Source of the DNA: Selenia dentaria
Lineage: Eukaryota > Arthropoda > Insecta > Lepidoptera > Geometridae
Length of the DNA stretch: 64,000 bases
NCBI GenBank assembly: GCA_917880725.1
Contig: OU862902.1
Span: 3,325,371 to 3,389,370, forward strand
Direction: 5' to 3'
Shown piece after piece: positions 11,901 through 21,614 of this stretch (position 1 is its first letter; every line of letters starts with the position of its first letter). The notes beneath the pieces were generated by a model. That model did not search any database, was not told where the DNA came from, and was given only the letters and a program-made list of their open reading frames with translations. A program made the position numbers and the translations under genes.

Positions 11901-14900
11901 GCGAGGTACTCAACTTTCAATATGTAGCCCCACCCAAAGTACAGTCATGAGTGTACAACGCGACGATCCTGGTCGCGGTGTGGACTCATGTCGCGGAAAT
12001 GGGGGGAGGCGAGATAATTCAGTTTGTAGCCCCAGTCAAGGTAGTGATTCCGATCACAGTGTAGGCTCCGGCCGAGGTAATGACTATGGGCGAGGTACAC
12101 AAGGTTATGATTCCCAGGTAAACACATTCAGACATCGAGCTCGCCGGCGAGTACGAGGCAAAAATTATGTCTTGGTTAGATTCTCTCCAAATAGTCATAG
12201 AGTAAAAATTCATGGGGCCCACTTTCAACGGTACACTTATGTACCGGGGCGATTCTCTCCGACTCCCCTCTCTCCTGGCGACGGCCCAAGCCGAGGTCCG
12301 TACCTTAGTGGTGCCCTTGAGCAAGTCGCCTACTCCTCTCCTTGCGGCGAAGGGTCTTCAACGCTCGCCTTAGGCGGTGCGCCCTCTGCGCCCGCATCTG
12401 GCTGAGTGCCATCTGCGCTCGCCAACCGTCCGGTGACGCTGTAAATGCCGGTAGAGGCAAACACCGTTAGTCCGTTCTAAAAAAAAGGGAGTGTTCACGC
12501 TTGGAGACAGTTCAGTGCGCGACGCTCCAAGCGTGAACACTCCCTGAAGAAAAACGTTATCACTCATACCGACATAATACCAAGTGAGTGAATCCGGTAT
12601 CTGTATATTAGTAAAATATATCATCGTAGATATGTTTTGGTTGGGGTAAGTAACTCGATTACATTTTTTAATTAAAATGTTTCTCACAACCACTCTACGG
12701 AACTGCTTTCCGCCAGGAAATTGGTCACGGGAAGGCTAACGAATATAGTAGCCGAATTAAGTGTCAAAAGTTCCGGATCCGTGGGTTGTGAATAGCATCT
12801 TACGAATACTTGCCGGATCCGTAGTACGAGCATAGATCTATCGATCGATAATTTTCCCGATTATTGTCGTTAAATTTGACATTGTTCATAGATATAACGA
12901 GATCGGTAGCATGTAACGTTTTATAAAAATGTATCGACAAATTCGATAAATGTTATCAAGTATACCGAATTTGCTAGCATGAATCTCATTATTGACATTA
13001 ATCCGCAATTCATTTCGATCGAATTTTTATCGGCGCTTCAAAGTTGCTTGATAAGTAACTGTGTAAAAAATAATATGGCTCATAAGTTGCCAACACTAGT
13101 AGACCATTACAAACAACCTTTAAAAACGAGTTTCATGCTAGCAAATTCGGTATAATCGCTATGATTATATTGATTTTATCTATACGTCTCTTGAAAACGT
13201 TGCATGCTACCGATCTCGTTTTACCTACAATTCAAATTTTAAAACAAAACCGAGGAATGGGTCGATCGAAATGCGTTATTTTTATTCTGTCGTCATCCGT
13301 GTTGCCATTTTATAACCGATATGATTACGATAAATTGTATACCTCGACAGAAACGTATCGAGATATGATCCATGCCACCGACTATTGAAATGATTCGATA
13401 TATTTAAACATCTTATCGATTCGGTAAATTTATCGATCGAAGATCCATACTCGCACTGCGGGGCGGAAACGGCCCTAACGAATGAATTAAGTATACTACT
13501 GCTGGATTTCTAAGCCGGTCAAAATATAAACAAACCTTTTGATAAGTTGCCTCCTTGGTTGCCATGTTTTAGAGTAAAAGATCTGTCCATTTTTAAATTA
13601 CACGACAGATATGAGTTTACTTTATAATTGACTAGCTGCTCTCCGCGGTTTCAACCGCGCGGTGATGGATGATGATGATGATGAATATTATATAGCCTAT
13701 GTTACTCAGGGTGAATGTAGCTTTCCAATGGTGAAAGAATTTTTGAAATCGGTCCAGTACTTTTTGAACCAATTCGTTACAAACATACTTACAAATCTTC
13801 CCTCTTTATAATATTAGTATAGAAGTAGAGATTTGGCCACTGAACAACGATAGATATGGATTTTCATACGACTTTTGCCGGCCGCTGTTTTTTGTATTTG
13901 GCCAGTTCAACAATTACGATTTATCTCGAAGAAGGTTGTCAAAATAATGCTCCAATTTCCAAGCATTTAATATGAAAAACGGGATTCACTCAAGGAGACT
14001 CACTCTCCTTGAGAAAGAACACCGGGTGTGTTTGAAACTATAGTTGGAAGATCTGACTTTTTACGTGAGTGAATCCCGTTTTTCACATTAAACATGTGAA
14101 CAAACCAATAGTTTTCATAATTTCGGTGTTAGTGCCACGCTGCAACCCCACAGCCGAATGTGCCGGCACGACCGGGGAAGTACCACACTCCCACATAGCA
14201 CCGACGTGAAGTAACATAGCTTGCTATTGCGTTTCGTGCCTTCTTCCCTCTCCCCCTCCACCCGCACCTCTTTTATCTCATCCTTACTCAAAGATCGGCC
14301 AGGCATCCTCGAGACCTGGTATTTCGGATGTACGTGGGCGACGGTATCACTTACCATAAAGTGAGCCGCTAGCTCGTTTGCCAACCTATCCCATAAAAAA
14401 AATTCTAAGCATGTTTGAGAAAACGTTTTTTATATATGCTAAAGTACCGTTTTATTATTTTCAGCTAATGAAACACGTACAAGATGTACATTTAAACGAA
14501 AACGACGAAGAAATTGAAGACTGCAGTGGTAAGTCGCCTTTTTACCCAACTCCGACGAAACCCAAAAGGAGGTTTTACTAAAATAGATTATTTCAAAAAA
14601 ATACATCAGTCAAAGGCCGAAATTGACAAACTCTATCATACACCTTTCAAACCAAAACACAGTATCGTGAATATTACTGCGTTACGGTAGATACATTTAT
14701 GGTAATACCGCGGACGGACTCATTCGCAAAGAGTTCTACTGCGCTTGTCTTGTCCTAACCAAACCTAGGGGCGTTGGGGCTTCAATATTATTATTTTTAT
14801 TTTTTTATTTTGTTGCCATTACGAAGACTATAGACTACAAACGTATATTTAGGCACTAAAATAATACATTAAATAGTTCTCCATATTTTACCTTTACTGG

Positions 14901-17900
14901 CATATTAAAATAATAATTTAAAAAAAATACACTCTATTAAAATAATCCAATTCATTATGCAACTTAGCCTCCATTACTATCTAATTTATACGCATACACA
15001 ACAAATTAAATACAATAGGTATACGATATACACACCAAATTTGAAGTATGCACAATTCACAACTTATCACTAAGATATTAATTAATAGAATATTATCCTT
15101 TATTGATGAGGAATTCATAAAGTCTCTTCTTATGTATATTGACGCAATCTAAGTCGAATATGTACGAGGGTCATTTGAAAAGCTCTTAGCCTAACCGGAC
15201 GCCCCCGTCCCTAAAAACAACGTTATAGATGCTTTACAACATATGAAAAAGCTCAAGTGGAAGTGGCCTGGCCACATAGCACGACTGTCTGATGAAAGAT
15301 GGACGCATTTGGCTACAGTTTGGGCAGGACCAAGCGGCAAGAGAGCTAGAGGCCGTCCTAAGGAGCGCTGGGTAAACGACATTAAAAAACATGCTGGAAA
15401 CGACTGGATAACAAAAGCTAAGACAAGAAAAACCTGGAAACTGTTGGAGGAGGCCTATACCCGCCGGGAGAGGGGGGGGGGTTTGCTTAACTATATAAAA
15501 GTGCATAATATATTACTATGTACAATCTTAGTAAATCTCATAAACTTAATTTTGTTTAAAACTCTGTAAGTTAAGGATAATGAAAAAGACTTTATCATTA
15601 TTATTATTAACTCTCTCGCCACTACACCTAGAGCAAGCGAGCGAAGCCGCTGGCTGGCGACTAGCAACTAGAGTAGTGCATAAGGTAAAAATGAATTTGT
15701 ACATTTTCCAGAGGAACTGAACCTAGACTCCGGCGACATGTCCGACGCGGACGTGCTGGTTTGCGGGGCTTGCGGGTTCGAGTCCGGCGACAGAGGCGCG
15801 TTCAAACAGCACATAGAGAAACAACACGGCGTCAATGTCATGCTGCGCGCTTCTGTTGTGTAAGTAGCCTATATACGTTTTGTAGCGGTAATACTATTGT
15901 AGAGTACACGCATCTACAAAGTCTAGGGATACGTTATTTCGAAATCAAACATGGCTTTTTTAATTAACCTTATTTTATTTCATTAAAAGTTTATATACAG
16001 ACTGAAACCTCGTTTATTCTTCTTTCGAAATAAAAAAAATTAAATGAGAAACAAATGAAAACCACAAAAAACAGCGCAATCATCTCAGCAGGTACCTGCA
16101 GGGCTATTATGTATCTCAGTTGCTAACAAATGTGGATTGAAATCTGAAAAAATGCCCACTCTATGTCACTCTTGTCAGCTTCAGTGATCAAATTACTAAC
16201 ATTTTTGCTTACCGGAGTTGCCAAAACTGACATAGGCCGCCATTTTTCAAGATTTCAATCAACATTTGAAACCTTGAAATTAACTTCAATTCTTCCATTT
16301 ACAGTTATAACTAATTTTTAATAGTTTCCTAGATAAACAATGAAATGTTCAATATCCCTAGATTTTGTTGATGTGTGTACGCGTGGGGAAGTAGCATTCC
16401 TTTGCCGGTTGTTATTTAACCGGTCTAACTGGTATGGCAACCCTAGTAGTTCCGCCCAGCGTGTGACATCATCGGGTCAAGTTCATACTAATACCGCCGC
16501 TCACCAATGCGCGTAGAGAACAAATTGGCTTGCACCACAGTATAAAGATGCAACAGTATGGAAACTAAGCCTAGTTGATCAAATAATGATCTATGCCCCA
16601 TTGAAGCCAGGTTTTAAGGAATTGTTTTTTTTTTAAATAAAACTTTCGGTGTTCTGCTGTATACATTAAATCTAGTTAATTCTAGTTTACAAATAAAATG
16701 TATGTAGGTATATCATGGTGTCGGTTAATATTGATAATTTAAAATACGGAAACAGTTTGTATTGACACACAACCACTTGTAGAACTTAGGATTTTTGTAG
16801 GATTACTACACTAACTTATCATTATGGCATAACCTTCTACAAGTTTTGGCGGGAGCGTACGTGAGCCGTGGTAGGCGCTGCAGGTGGCGTGGGGCAGGGT
16901 TCATGAGCTCAGTTTTCGGGTATTTGTCACGCATTTTCGGGCTGAACCGTGCTGCGTTTCAACCTTAAAAATGTGTTTGAGACCTTGTAATTAAAAATAC
17001 ATTACATAAAAAATTACTTTTATTCTTCATAAATTACAAATTATTGACTCCAAAAAATAATTAATAATTTCGCGCAAACGCTTAATTGGATTTCTATTCT
17101 TATAGCACTATCGACTTCGATATCCTCGAAAACCATGAAAACAGCTGCCATCTAAGATTGGTATTTTGTGTTATGTTTAACGAATTTATTATAATTTATG
17201 ATCGATCATACAAGAACACTACTACAATTTTAAAACACATAGCAGTCAGTCAAGTGTGACATTTCATATTTTAGATTATATAAAAAAGGTTATGATGTAG
17301 AAATAGTTTGTAACACTCACTACTGACGGCACCGCGAGAACCGCTTAGGGGTCTCGTCGATGCGCATGCTTATGTCAGTGGGCCGTTTCGAACGATTGAA
17401 GGTAGTTTCCGTACTGTTCTCTATATAGGGTGTTTGGTAGAGGGCCCGACAAACCAAATGAGCGTGTTCGGGGGCCCACTTGGAGAATACAAGTTGGCCA
17501 AAAAAAATCCCCGACACCCCAATTTTTTTTAACTTTTTTTTGTGAATTTTCCCTTTTTCTCCGAAATTGTACGTATTGAGTTAAAATAAGATTCTCATTA
17601 TCAAAACGAACACGCTCATTTGGTTTGTCGGTCCCTCTACCAAACACCCTGTATATCTACTGTGCTTGCACTGAATGTGCTTTTATCTACCGACTACCAA
17701 ACGAGTGCAATTTGAAAAATTTTATATCGACTTCCATTCCATTATTTTGGTAAAAATCAGTTATTGGAGTGTAACTCAAAAACTACGGGATCGAATTTGA
17801 TGAAATTTAAATGGGACCACAGTCCACACGGGAAGCACCAGCTATCACACAAAAAAAAATTGAGAATCGGTCCACCCAATCGAAAGTTATGAGGTAGCAA

Positions 17901-20553
17901 ACATAAAAAAAATACAGTCGAATTGAGTACCTCCTCCTTTTTTTGGAAGTCCGTAGAAAAGACCGAATTTCATCAAATTCGGTCCAGTAATTTTTGAGTT
18001 ACACGCACTCCAATAACAGAATAGAATGGAAGTCGGTTTTAAATTTTTCAAATTGTACTTTAAGGCATAATTCAATATATATAGGCTCTTGCTCTCCAAG
18101 CGCTCGTAGCGGAGCTCGATCTCAGCCGATCAACAAGTTAAGCAACGCTTGCTGCGGTCAGGAGTTGGATAGGTGACCGCTTCTTACGAACTGAAGTTTT
18201 GTCTGTGGTGGATTAATGCTGCGCACGCGCAGTCTGCGACACGTCCTGTCACATACAAAAAGTAACCTCACTTTTCTTTGGTACACGATTTTGTAACGTA
18301 ATGGCGCGCTTGGTCTGTTAAAGAAAGAATATTGTTTTTGTTGTACGCGGAGTCTTGTAACTGTCATTGTGATTAGAGGAGAAATCATGGTGTCTTGTTT
18401 GTTAGTTTTTGTTTTCATTTATTTTAAACAGGGGTTTATTCTACAAGAATATGCCACTCTTGTAACGAACTTAAATAAGTATAAAATCACTTGAAAGTAT
18501 AATCTGCTTTTTAAAGCTACTTGATATAGATCGTACAACTTTCTGGCATCATCTGTTTCTGGTTGAGATAATATTGTATTGCAATCTCCTACCTGCCAGA
18601 AAACGTGGTCACTGGCGAACAATTGCCGCCGCAGACTTTCGTTCCTGGCACATTCCATCAACACATGAAAAATATCAACGACTCCGGAATGCTCACACTT
18701 TGGACTATTAGTTGTTCCCATCCTAAAGCCAAATTTATTAAGAGGAACATGCCCAGATCGAAGACTTATTTTATTTTACAATTTTAGGAAAACTTACAGT
18801 TAGGTAACAAGATAAATAATTGAATAAAATACAGAAGGCCAATTAAAAGTTTTCACCAATAAGTTATAAATATCCCGCCCGAGGATGTCATTTATTCTCA
18901 CTAAAGAGTCTAAAGTTTTATATATAGTACTATATTAATTCGAAAGTTGTAGAAATTCTTCTTTCCGTTAAATAAAACTTTTTTAGTCATTCGATAGATG
19001 GCGCTTGATCCGACAGTGTCAGTGGCCTAGTGGCGATGCCGTCTGACACAATGAGTCAGAAGACGCTGTTTCGAATCTCGTCAGAGGGTGTAACATTTTC
19101 CCCCAAAATTATAAATTACTAGTGACTGCCCGCGACTTCGTGCGCGTGGTAGGCTCCGCCATAACCTCCCATCTTTTCTTGGTTTTTCCTTTAGTAAGAA
19201 CCATCTCATAGTTAACACAACAAAAAAGAATTAGCGAGATTGTTCCGTCCGTTCTCCAGTTATAGCGTGACCAGGAGAAATAGGGGTGCATTTTTTTTTA
19301 AATATAATTTTTTCCTCGATATATAACAATCAACGATGTGAGCGTTTCCATTTGCTATCTCTTGCTGGTAGAGACATTTCTGATCTACGTCTTTTAATGA
19401 GAATAGCACAATCGATAATAGACTGTCCAGAACTTGTTTACAAAATATCGCTAAGTGTTCCATCTCGACACTCCAGGTGTAGAGACTACATGTACCCTTC
19501 GCGCGCACTAAGTACTTACCGTAACAACTCTTCTTTCTTAAGCGCTCTACATACGATGCAACCCCGAACGCAACATGCTGTAGTCGCGGTTGTACGTACT
19601 CTACACACGTTGCAGCGGCGATTACAATTTCATTCCGCGTTGGATCGCCACAGCGTGCGCACGTGAATGAAAATGGCTCAAATGCTGTCCAAATATTAAA
19701 AAACGGGTCTTGCAATTGCCTTCGCTGAGTTCGCTGAACTATACCTACTGAGACTGAGAGACAATAAACATTATACTTTTTATATATTATACTTTTATAT
19801 TATTTTACTTTGAACATTAATAGAGGCACAGCAATACTACAATAAATAATACCTATTATTATGTTATTTAATAATTAAAATCATTATTTCTAGTCTAGAG
19901 AAATTTGGATAGGAAGGAACAATGGCGTGTCAATTATTTTCACAGAGAAAAAAACATCAGCTGCTAAGAAAAGTAAAAATACGCCATAACTATTTTATTA
20001 TTCCACAAATTTGGCAAGTCATTAATAGATTTCTGAAATTCTTATCAATATAGTTTTTTCTGTAGTATAAATTTTTGCATCCATTTACATATTTCATTAA
20101 ATAAAACTCACAGCGACGCTAGCCACGGGCGGCGGCACGATCGCGACTGAGCCCAGATTGCATGCAAGCGCACTACTCACGTTACAACGCGGCTTACAAT
20201 TTGCTGTAACAATCTGCTGGATGCTAGGACGTACGATACGACGTCCAAGATGTTGAAAGGGAGTCACAACACGCCTACATACGATACAAACAGCAGATTG
20301 CTATAGCATGTTGCATTCGAAATTGCATGGTGTGTAGAGAGCTTTACGCTCACTCCCTCCCTACCTTTAATAAAGTATTAAAAACGGAGCATGCACACAT
20401 TGACCTGTTCACAAGCAGTCTGACAGCAGTGAATACAGCCCTCGTCATATCATAGATATCAAGTCGTAATATAAATTATACAACAAAAAAAATAATAAAA
20501 ATCAAATTTTGTTTTGTTACAGATCTATTGAAGAAATGCCAGACTCCAATTGA
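8804..20553 (+). CDS. C2H2 zinc-finger protein gene, 3' exons (5' partial)
   Basis: Three strong exons (8804-8902, 14465-14528, 15712-15859) and one possible last exon (20523-20553) join in frame. The joined reading has two classical C2H2 fingers: CARC...H VQDV H, spanning the first intron, and CGAC...H IEKQ H. Both have C-X2-C-X12-H-X4-H spacing. The finger-to-finger linker is acidic (NENDEEIEDCS, then EELNLDSGDMSDAD). With the last exon the window part is 113 residues; with read-through into the intron after exon 3 it is 104. The family generally binds nucleic acid in the nucleus. The start and most of the protein lie left of the window, so no gene name can be given. The gene is tail-to-tail with Bap55. 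Confidence 0.85.
9230..9388 (+). other. Unrecognised 52-codon ATG frame
   Basis: An ATG-initiated frame (MDKTTFSKNEAQLDRF...) sits in the intron of the zinc-finger gene and ends exactly at the left edge of a MITE. It has a charged N-terminal half (AQLDRF, ETDVKSMQGKL). I cannot assign it; it may be a relic of a retrocopy. Confidence 0.2.
9389..9956. mobile_element. Harbinger-like MITE, TAA target
   Basis: TAA|GGCCCACTTGCACGTT on the left mirrors AACGTGCAAATGGGCC|TAA on the right. A three-base TAA duplication with GG...CC termini fits PIF/Harbinger. About 570 bp, non-coding. Confidence 0.65.
9983..10170 (+). repeat. Short repeat family D (CGCGG head, GAT run)
   Basis: Begins with a 'gcggtttcgcccgcgtggtg' head, then (GAT)n, then a body matching other copies. 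Other copies: 13631-13830, 19105-19285 (reverse), 31265-31470, 42001-42345, 58600-58765 (reverse); 51395-51535 shares only the 3' body. Typical of lepidopteran SINE or LINE 3' sequences. Confidence 0.65.
10397..10945 (-). pseudogene. RTE-type non-LTR retrotransposon, RT C-terminal fragment
   Basis: A 182-codon open minus-strand frame starts ARLAVHGGVLVPTLMYGSES and contains RRMNAVEMRALR-like, MLRWFEHVERM and RGRPRRSF motifs, in the order of the post-catalytic C-terminus of RTE-type elements. It ends with PTPTGKRRDFMYV. The 5' part, including the catalytic YADD box and endonuclease, is absent. It is an open remnant, not a host gene. Confidence 0.85.
10966..11101. mobile_element. MITE family B reduced to its terminal repeats
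   Basis: About 58-bp arms, from CGATATTAAAAAATATTTAG to the GGCCTAT boundary, face each other across a loop of about 18 bp. The interior found in the 7.6-kb copy has been lost. Confidence 0.85.
11273..11649. mobile_element. Tc1/mariner-like MITE with TA target
   Basis: TA|CAACGCGGTCACATTAACT at the left is mirrored by AGTTAATGTGACCGCGTTG|TA at the right. The TA duplication suggests Tc1/mariner mobilisation. The interior carries a GC-rich block near 11565-11625 and no transposase. Confidence 0.75.
11808..12552. mobile_element. Small palindromic MITE carrying a retroelement insertion
   Basis: The halves TTCAGGGAGTGTTCACGC and GCGTGAACACTCCCTGAA are the ends of a short palindromic element (rebuilt size about 80 bp). 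The first half is now 11811-11828 and the rest 12486-12549, with the retroelement below between them. Confidence 0.7.
11829..12485 (+). mobile_element. 5'-truncated retroelement with poly-A and 15-bp TSD
   Basis: AGGGAGTGTTCACGC occurs at 11814-11828 and again at 12486-12500, flanking 657 bp that ends in an A-run. That is a textbook target-site duplication plus poly-A, so this is a retrotransposed piece. Its GC content is far above the flanks. It holds a 152-codon ATG frame (11947-12405) rich in Gly, Arg and Ser (SGRGNDYGRGTQGYDSQ), with repeated GGGCGAGGTA-type words. The frame may be part of an ORF1 or chance opening in GC-rich DNA; I cannot assign it. Confidence 0.7.
12720..13480. repeat. 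Foldback region with an inner MITE
   Basis: Outer arms share GAGATCGGTAGCATG (12899) with CATGCTACCGATCTC (13203), and GATCTATCGATCGAT (about 12834) with the related ATCGATCGAAGATC (about 13431). Between them lies a second element with TACCGAATTTGCTAGCATG (12962) inverted at 13135-13153. The layout reads as a short MITE inside an older foldback. Confidence 0.6.
13631..13830 (+). repeat. Short repeat family D
   Basis: Head CTGCTCTCCGCGGTTTCAAC, a (GAT)n run, 'ggtccagtactttttgaacc' and the terminal 'tttataatattagtat' match the copies at 42.0 and 58.6 kb. Confidence 0.75.
13969..14089. mobile_element. MITE family F, deleted copy
   Basis: Ends TATGAAAAACGGGATTCACT and GTGAATCCCGTTTTTCACA face each other and lie beside TTAA. 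It is a shortened relative of the fuller copy at 34960-35130, with most of the left arm lost. Confidence 0.7.
14125..14395 (-). repeat. Dispersed repeat family G
   Basis: In reverse complement this matches 49180-49480 along its length: 'ttggcaaacgagctagcggctcac', 'ggtaagtgataccgtcgcccac', a purine-rich middle, 'aatagcaagctatgttacttcac', 'gtgggagtgtggta'. It is a SINE-like lepidopteran repeat of unknown origin. Confidence 0.7.
14465..14528 (+). CDS. Zinc-finger gene, second exon in window
   Basis: Acceptor TTTTATTATTTTCAG, donor AGTG|GTAAGT, 64 nt, phase 0 in and phase 1 out. It supplies LMKHVQDVHLN, completing the first C2H2 finger, then an acidic linker. Confidence 0.85.
14580..15180. other. 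Intronic, no feature named
   Basis: AT-rich intron DNA with no exon or terminal repeat that I can support. Confidence 0.4.
15185..15595 (+). pseudogene. Non-LTR retrotransposon C-terminal fragment
   Basis: Reads MKKLKWKWPGHIARLSDERW, then KRARGRPKERWVNDIKKHAG and LLEEAYTRRERGG: the WAGHIAR, RGRP..RW and EEAY motifs at the C-terminus of RTE-like retrotransposons. It ends in a 3' tail with ATTATTATTA. It is 5'-truncated and lies in an intron of the zinc-finger gene, same strand. Confidence 0.85.
15712..15859 (+). CDS. Zinc-finger gene, third exon in window
   Basis: Acceptor CATTTTCCAG; 148 nt; phase 1 in, phase 2 out. It encodes EELNLDSGDMSDAD and a complete second C2H2 finger (CGACGFESGDRGAFKQH IEKQH). 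The donor GT|GTAAGT is near-consensus, but the same bases place an in-frame TAA at 15861-15863, so an unspliced transcript would end here with ...LRASVV. Confidence 0.85.
16098..16273. mobile_element. MITE family H
   Basis: GGGCTATTATGTATCTCAGT followed by TGCTAACAAATGTGGATTGA opens this copy. The other copy (35386-35593) is in the opposite orientation and retains both ends; here the right terminal repeat is truncated after ATCAACATTTG. Confidence 0.75.
16280..17420. other. Intronic or intergenic, no gene seen
   Basis: AT-rich DNA apart from a GC-richer stretch near 16370-16530 and another near 16850-16970. No splice-bounded coding segment or inverted repeat was found. Confidence 0.4.
17425..17652. 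mobile_element. MITE with 45-bp terminal inverted repeats
   Basis: AGGGTGTTTGGTAGAGGG followed by CCGACAAACCAAATGAGCGT is repeated inverted at 17606-17650 with very few differences. Flanks are TATA/TA, so a TA target is likely. The interior is poly-pyrimidine. Confidence 0.75.
17720..18050 (+). repeat. Dispersed repeat family A, longest copy
   Basis: Order of words: TTATTGGAGTGTAACTCAAA, AACTACGGGATCGAATTTGA, GGGAAGCACCAGCT, CGAAAGTTATGAGGTA, ACAGTCGAATTGAGTACCTC, then an inverted partial copy of the first part. Shared with copies at 28.3, 33.7, 37.3, 37.8, 40.6 and 51.0 kb. Confidence 0.75.
18075..18190 (+). repeat. 5S-rRNA-derived SINE head
   Basis: The core CCGATCAACAAGTTAAGCAACG...GCGGTCAGGAGTTGGATAGG-TGACCGC follows the 3' two-thirds of an insect 5S rRNA: the A-box region AAGTTAAGCAACG and the C-box region GGTCAG-TTGGAT-GGTGACCGC are in place with correct spacing. 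The 5' third is replaced by CTCCAAGCGCTCGTAGCGGA. A second copy sharing the same non-5S leader lies at 36340-36480 on the minus strand. It is therefore a dispersed repeat, not a 5S gene. Confidence 0.75.
18191..18790 (-). pseudogene. Non-LTR element 3' part, minus strand
   Basis: A minus-strand open stretch (18419-18721) reads CEHSGVVDIFHVLMECARNE, a C...H...C arrangement like the post-RT zinc-knuckle/LMEC motif of Jockey- and R1-like elements. Downstream sequence to about 18200 is non-coding. Clade uncertain; fragment only. Confidence 0.5.
19015..19090 (+). repeat. tRNA-derived SINE head (Ser-like)
   Basis: GTGGCCTAGTGGCGATG (A box), a TCTGACACAATGAGTCAGA hairpin in the anticodon position and TTTCGAATCTCG (degenerate B box) give a decayed tRNA-like head, related to the two at 32.65 and 32.95 kb. 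Confidence 0.6.
19105..19285 (-). repeat. Repeat family D relative
   Basis: 'gactgcccgcgacttcgtgcgcgtgg' followed by the 'gttccgtccgttctccagttatagcgtgacc' block. The latter also occurs at 37205-37285 and 60205-60270, usually beside 'ctatttctcctggtcacgctataac'. Strand assignment is uncertain. Confidence 0.5.
19300..20500. other. Repeat-derived, no gene
   Basis: Overlapping open frames on both strands at 19260-19715 have no recognisable motif. Words such as ACATACGATGCAAC and AGCATGTTGCATTCG near 19550-19660 and 20150-20345 recur in both orientations, pointing to a diverged repeat. Confidence 0.4.
20523..20553 (+). CDS. Possible last exon of the zinc-finger gene
   Basis: A very good acceptor (TTTTGTTTTGTTACAG) is followed by 31 nt that, joined in phase 2 to the exon ending at 15859, read VSIEEMPDSN and stop. 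The phase match, pyrimidine tract and an AATAAA 61 bp after the stop support it; its shortness makes chance possible. Confidence 0.4.
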
Positions 20554-20613
20554 CGCAAGCTCACCAAAGCAATGCTTTGCTTACAGACAGCGCATTGAAA
20601 TGTTTGCTGAAGG

Positions 20614-20619
20614 AATAAA
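20614..20619 (+). terminator. Candidate poly-A signal, zinc-finger gene
   Basis: AATAAA 61 bp downstream of the proposed stop codon, on the same strand. Confidence 0.35.
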
Positions 20620-20886
20620 AACATTGTTATTTATGTTTAGGTGTCTTAGAAGCTATCACGGAAACGCTATGGGAATCGGATTCATTGCGATTTGAATTGT
20701 CCATTGCGCGAGTGTTGGTTACCTGCAGATTGACGCTGAGAGGAGTGACGCATAACTTATTATTATTTAGGGTTTATTGTAGGGTCATTATTAAACATTT
20801 AAATGATGAATTAATTTAAACAGGGTTACAACTGACTTTTGATCGCGATGATTTCGGCTTGATTTTGTTAACCGTCAAATAAAACA

Positions 20887-21058
20887 GTGGGCCGAGCACG
20901 AAAATCTAATTAAGTGTAACGTAATCGCATAGTTAACGTATTTAGTACAAACTGTCATTTATCTAGTACAATAGTGGCACAGATAACTCATAGTTTGTTT
21001 TGAATGCGTAAACGATACGATAACGTTACACTTAAGCAGATTTTCTTGCTCGGCCCAC
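20887..21058. mobile_element. MITE family I
   Basis: GTGGGCCGAGCACGAAAATC at the left is inverted at 21039-21058 with one difference (GAGCAAG). The inner arm AAGTGTAACGTAATCG also pairs with CGATAACGTTACACTT. The middle shares 'acaaactgtcat.tatctag' with the direct repeats at 21.6 and 21.9 kb. Confidence 0.75.
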
Positions 21059-21374
21059 AGGAGGCTTCTCATTCGATTGTACTTTTTTTAATGTGTGTTC
21101 GCGGATAACTTCGTGCTTTGCCGATTTTTATGATTCCTTTTTTAGTTTGGTGTAGTATACTTCCGAGGTGGTCCCACGTAAATTTCATCAAGTTCGGCCA
21201 TGCAGGTTTTGAGTTACACTCCAATAAGTGAAAAGTGTTTCGCCCATTTTGTTGATATCATCATTGGCGGTGAATGACAATCTATTCCGTAAGTACCAAG
21301 TGTCTCTCATAAAGGCGAAAAAATTACAAAAAAATGGAACCGAATTCAACACCAAGTCTGAAATAACTTGTTGA

Positions 21375-21505
21375 AGGTATTCAAATTATCAACGGGATAA
21401 TTACCATGTACATTTTCCATGAGTTTCCGATATTTCGGCACTGTTGCAAGCGCCATGATCACGGATGAACTAAACGTAATTATCCCGTTGATAATTTGAA
21501 TACCT
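21375..21505. mobile_element. MITE family J, short copy
   Basis: AGGTATTCAAATTATCAACG followed by GGATAATTA is perfectly inverted at 21477-21505. The interior GATATTTCGGCACTGTTGCA is related to the copies at 23500-23740 and 62693-62990. Confidence 0.8.
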
Positions 21506-21614
21506 CTTATGTTTGTGACCATGATAGTTTAAAAACTTATAATTCACACCTTTTAGTGTTGAAGTCGGTTATATTTTAAAATTTTTTTTTGATAGTGGCC
21601 AATGCATGAAACGA

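Noticed and set aside
11945..12324. Overlapping plus and minus frames of 100-150 codons as host genes
   Set aside because: They lie inside a retroelement with a readable TSD and poly-A; openness follows from high GC.
18110..18175. Genuine 5S rRNA gene
   Set aside because: The 5' third of 5S is missing and replaced by a leader shared with another dispersed copy.
19260..19715. 151-codon minus frame and 126-codon plus frame
   Set aside because: They overlap on opposite strands, lack motifs and contain repeat words; chance openings.
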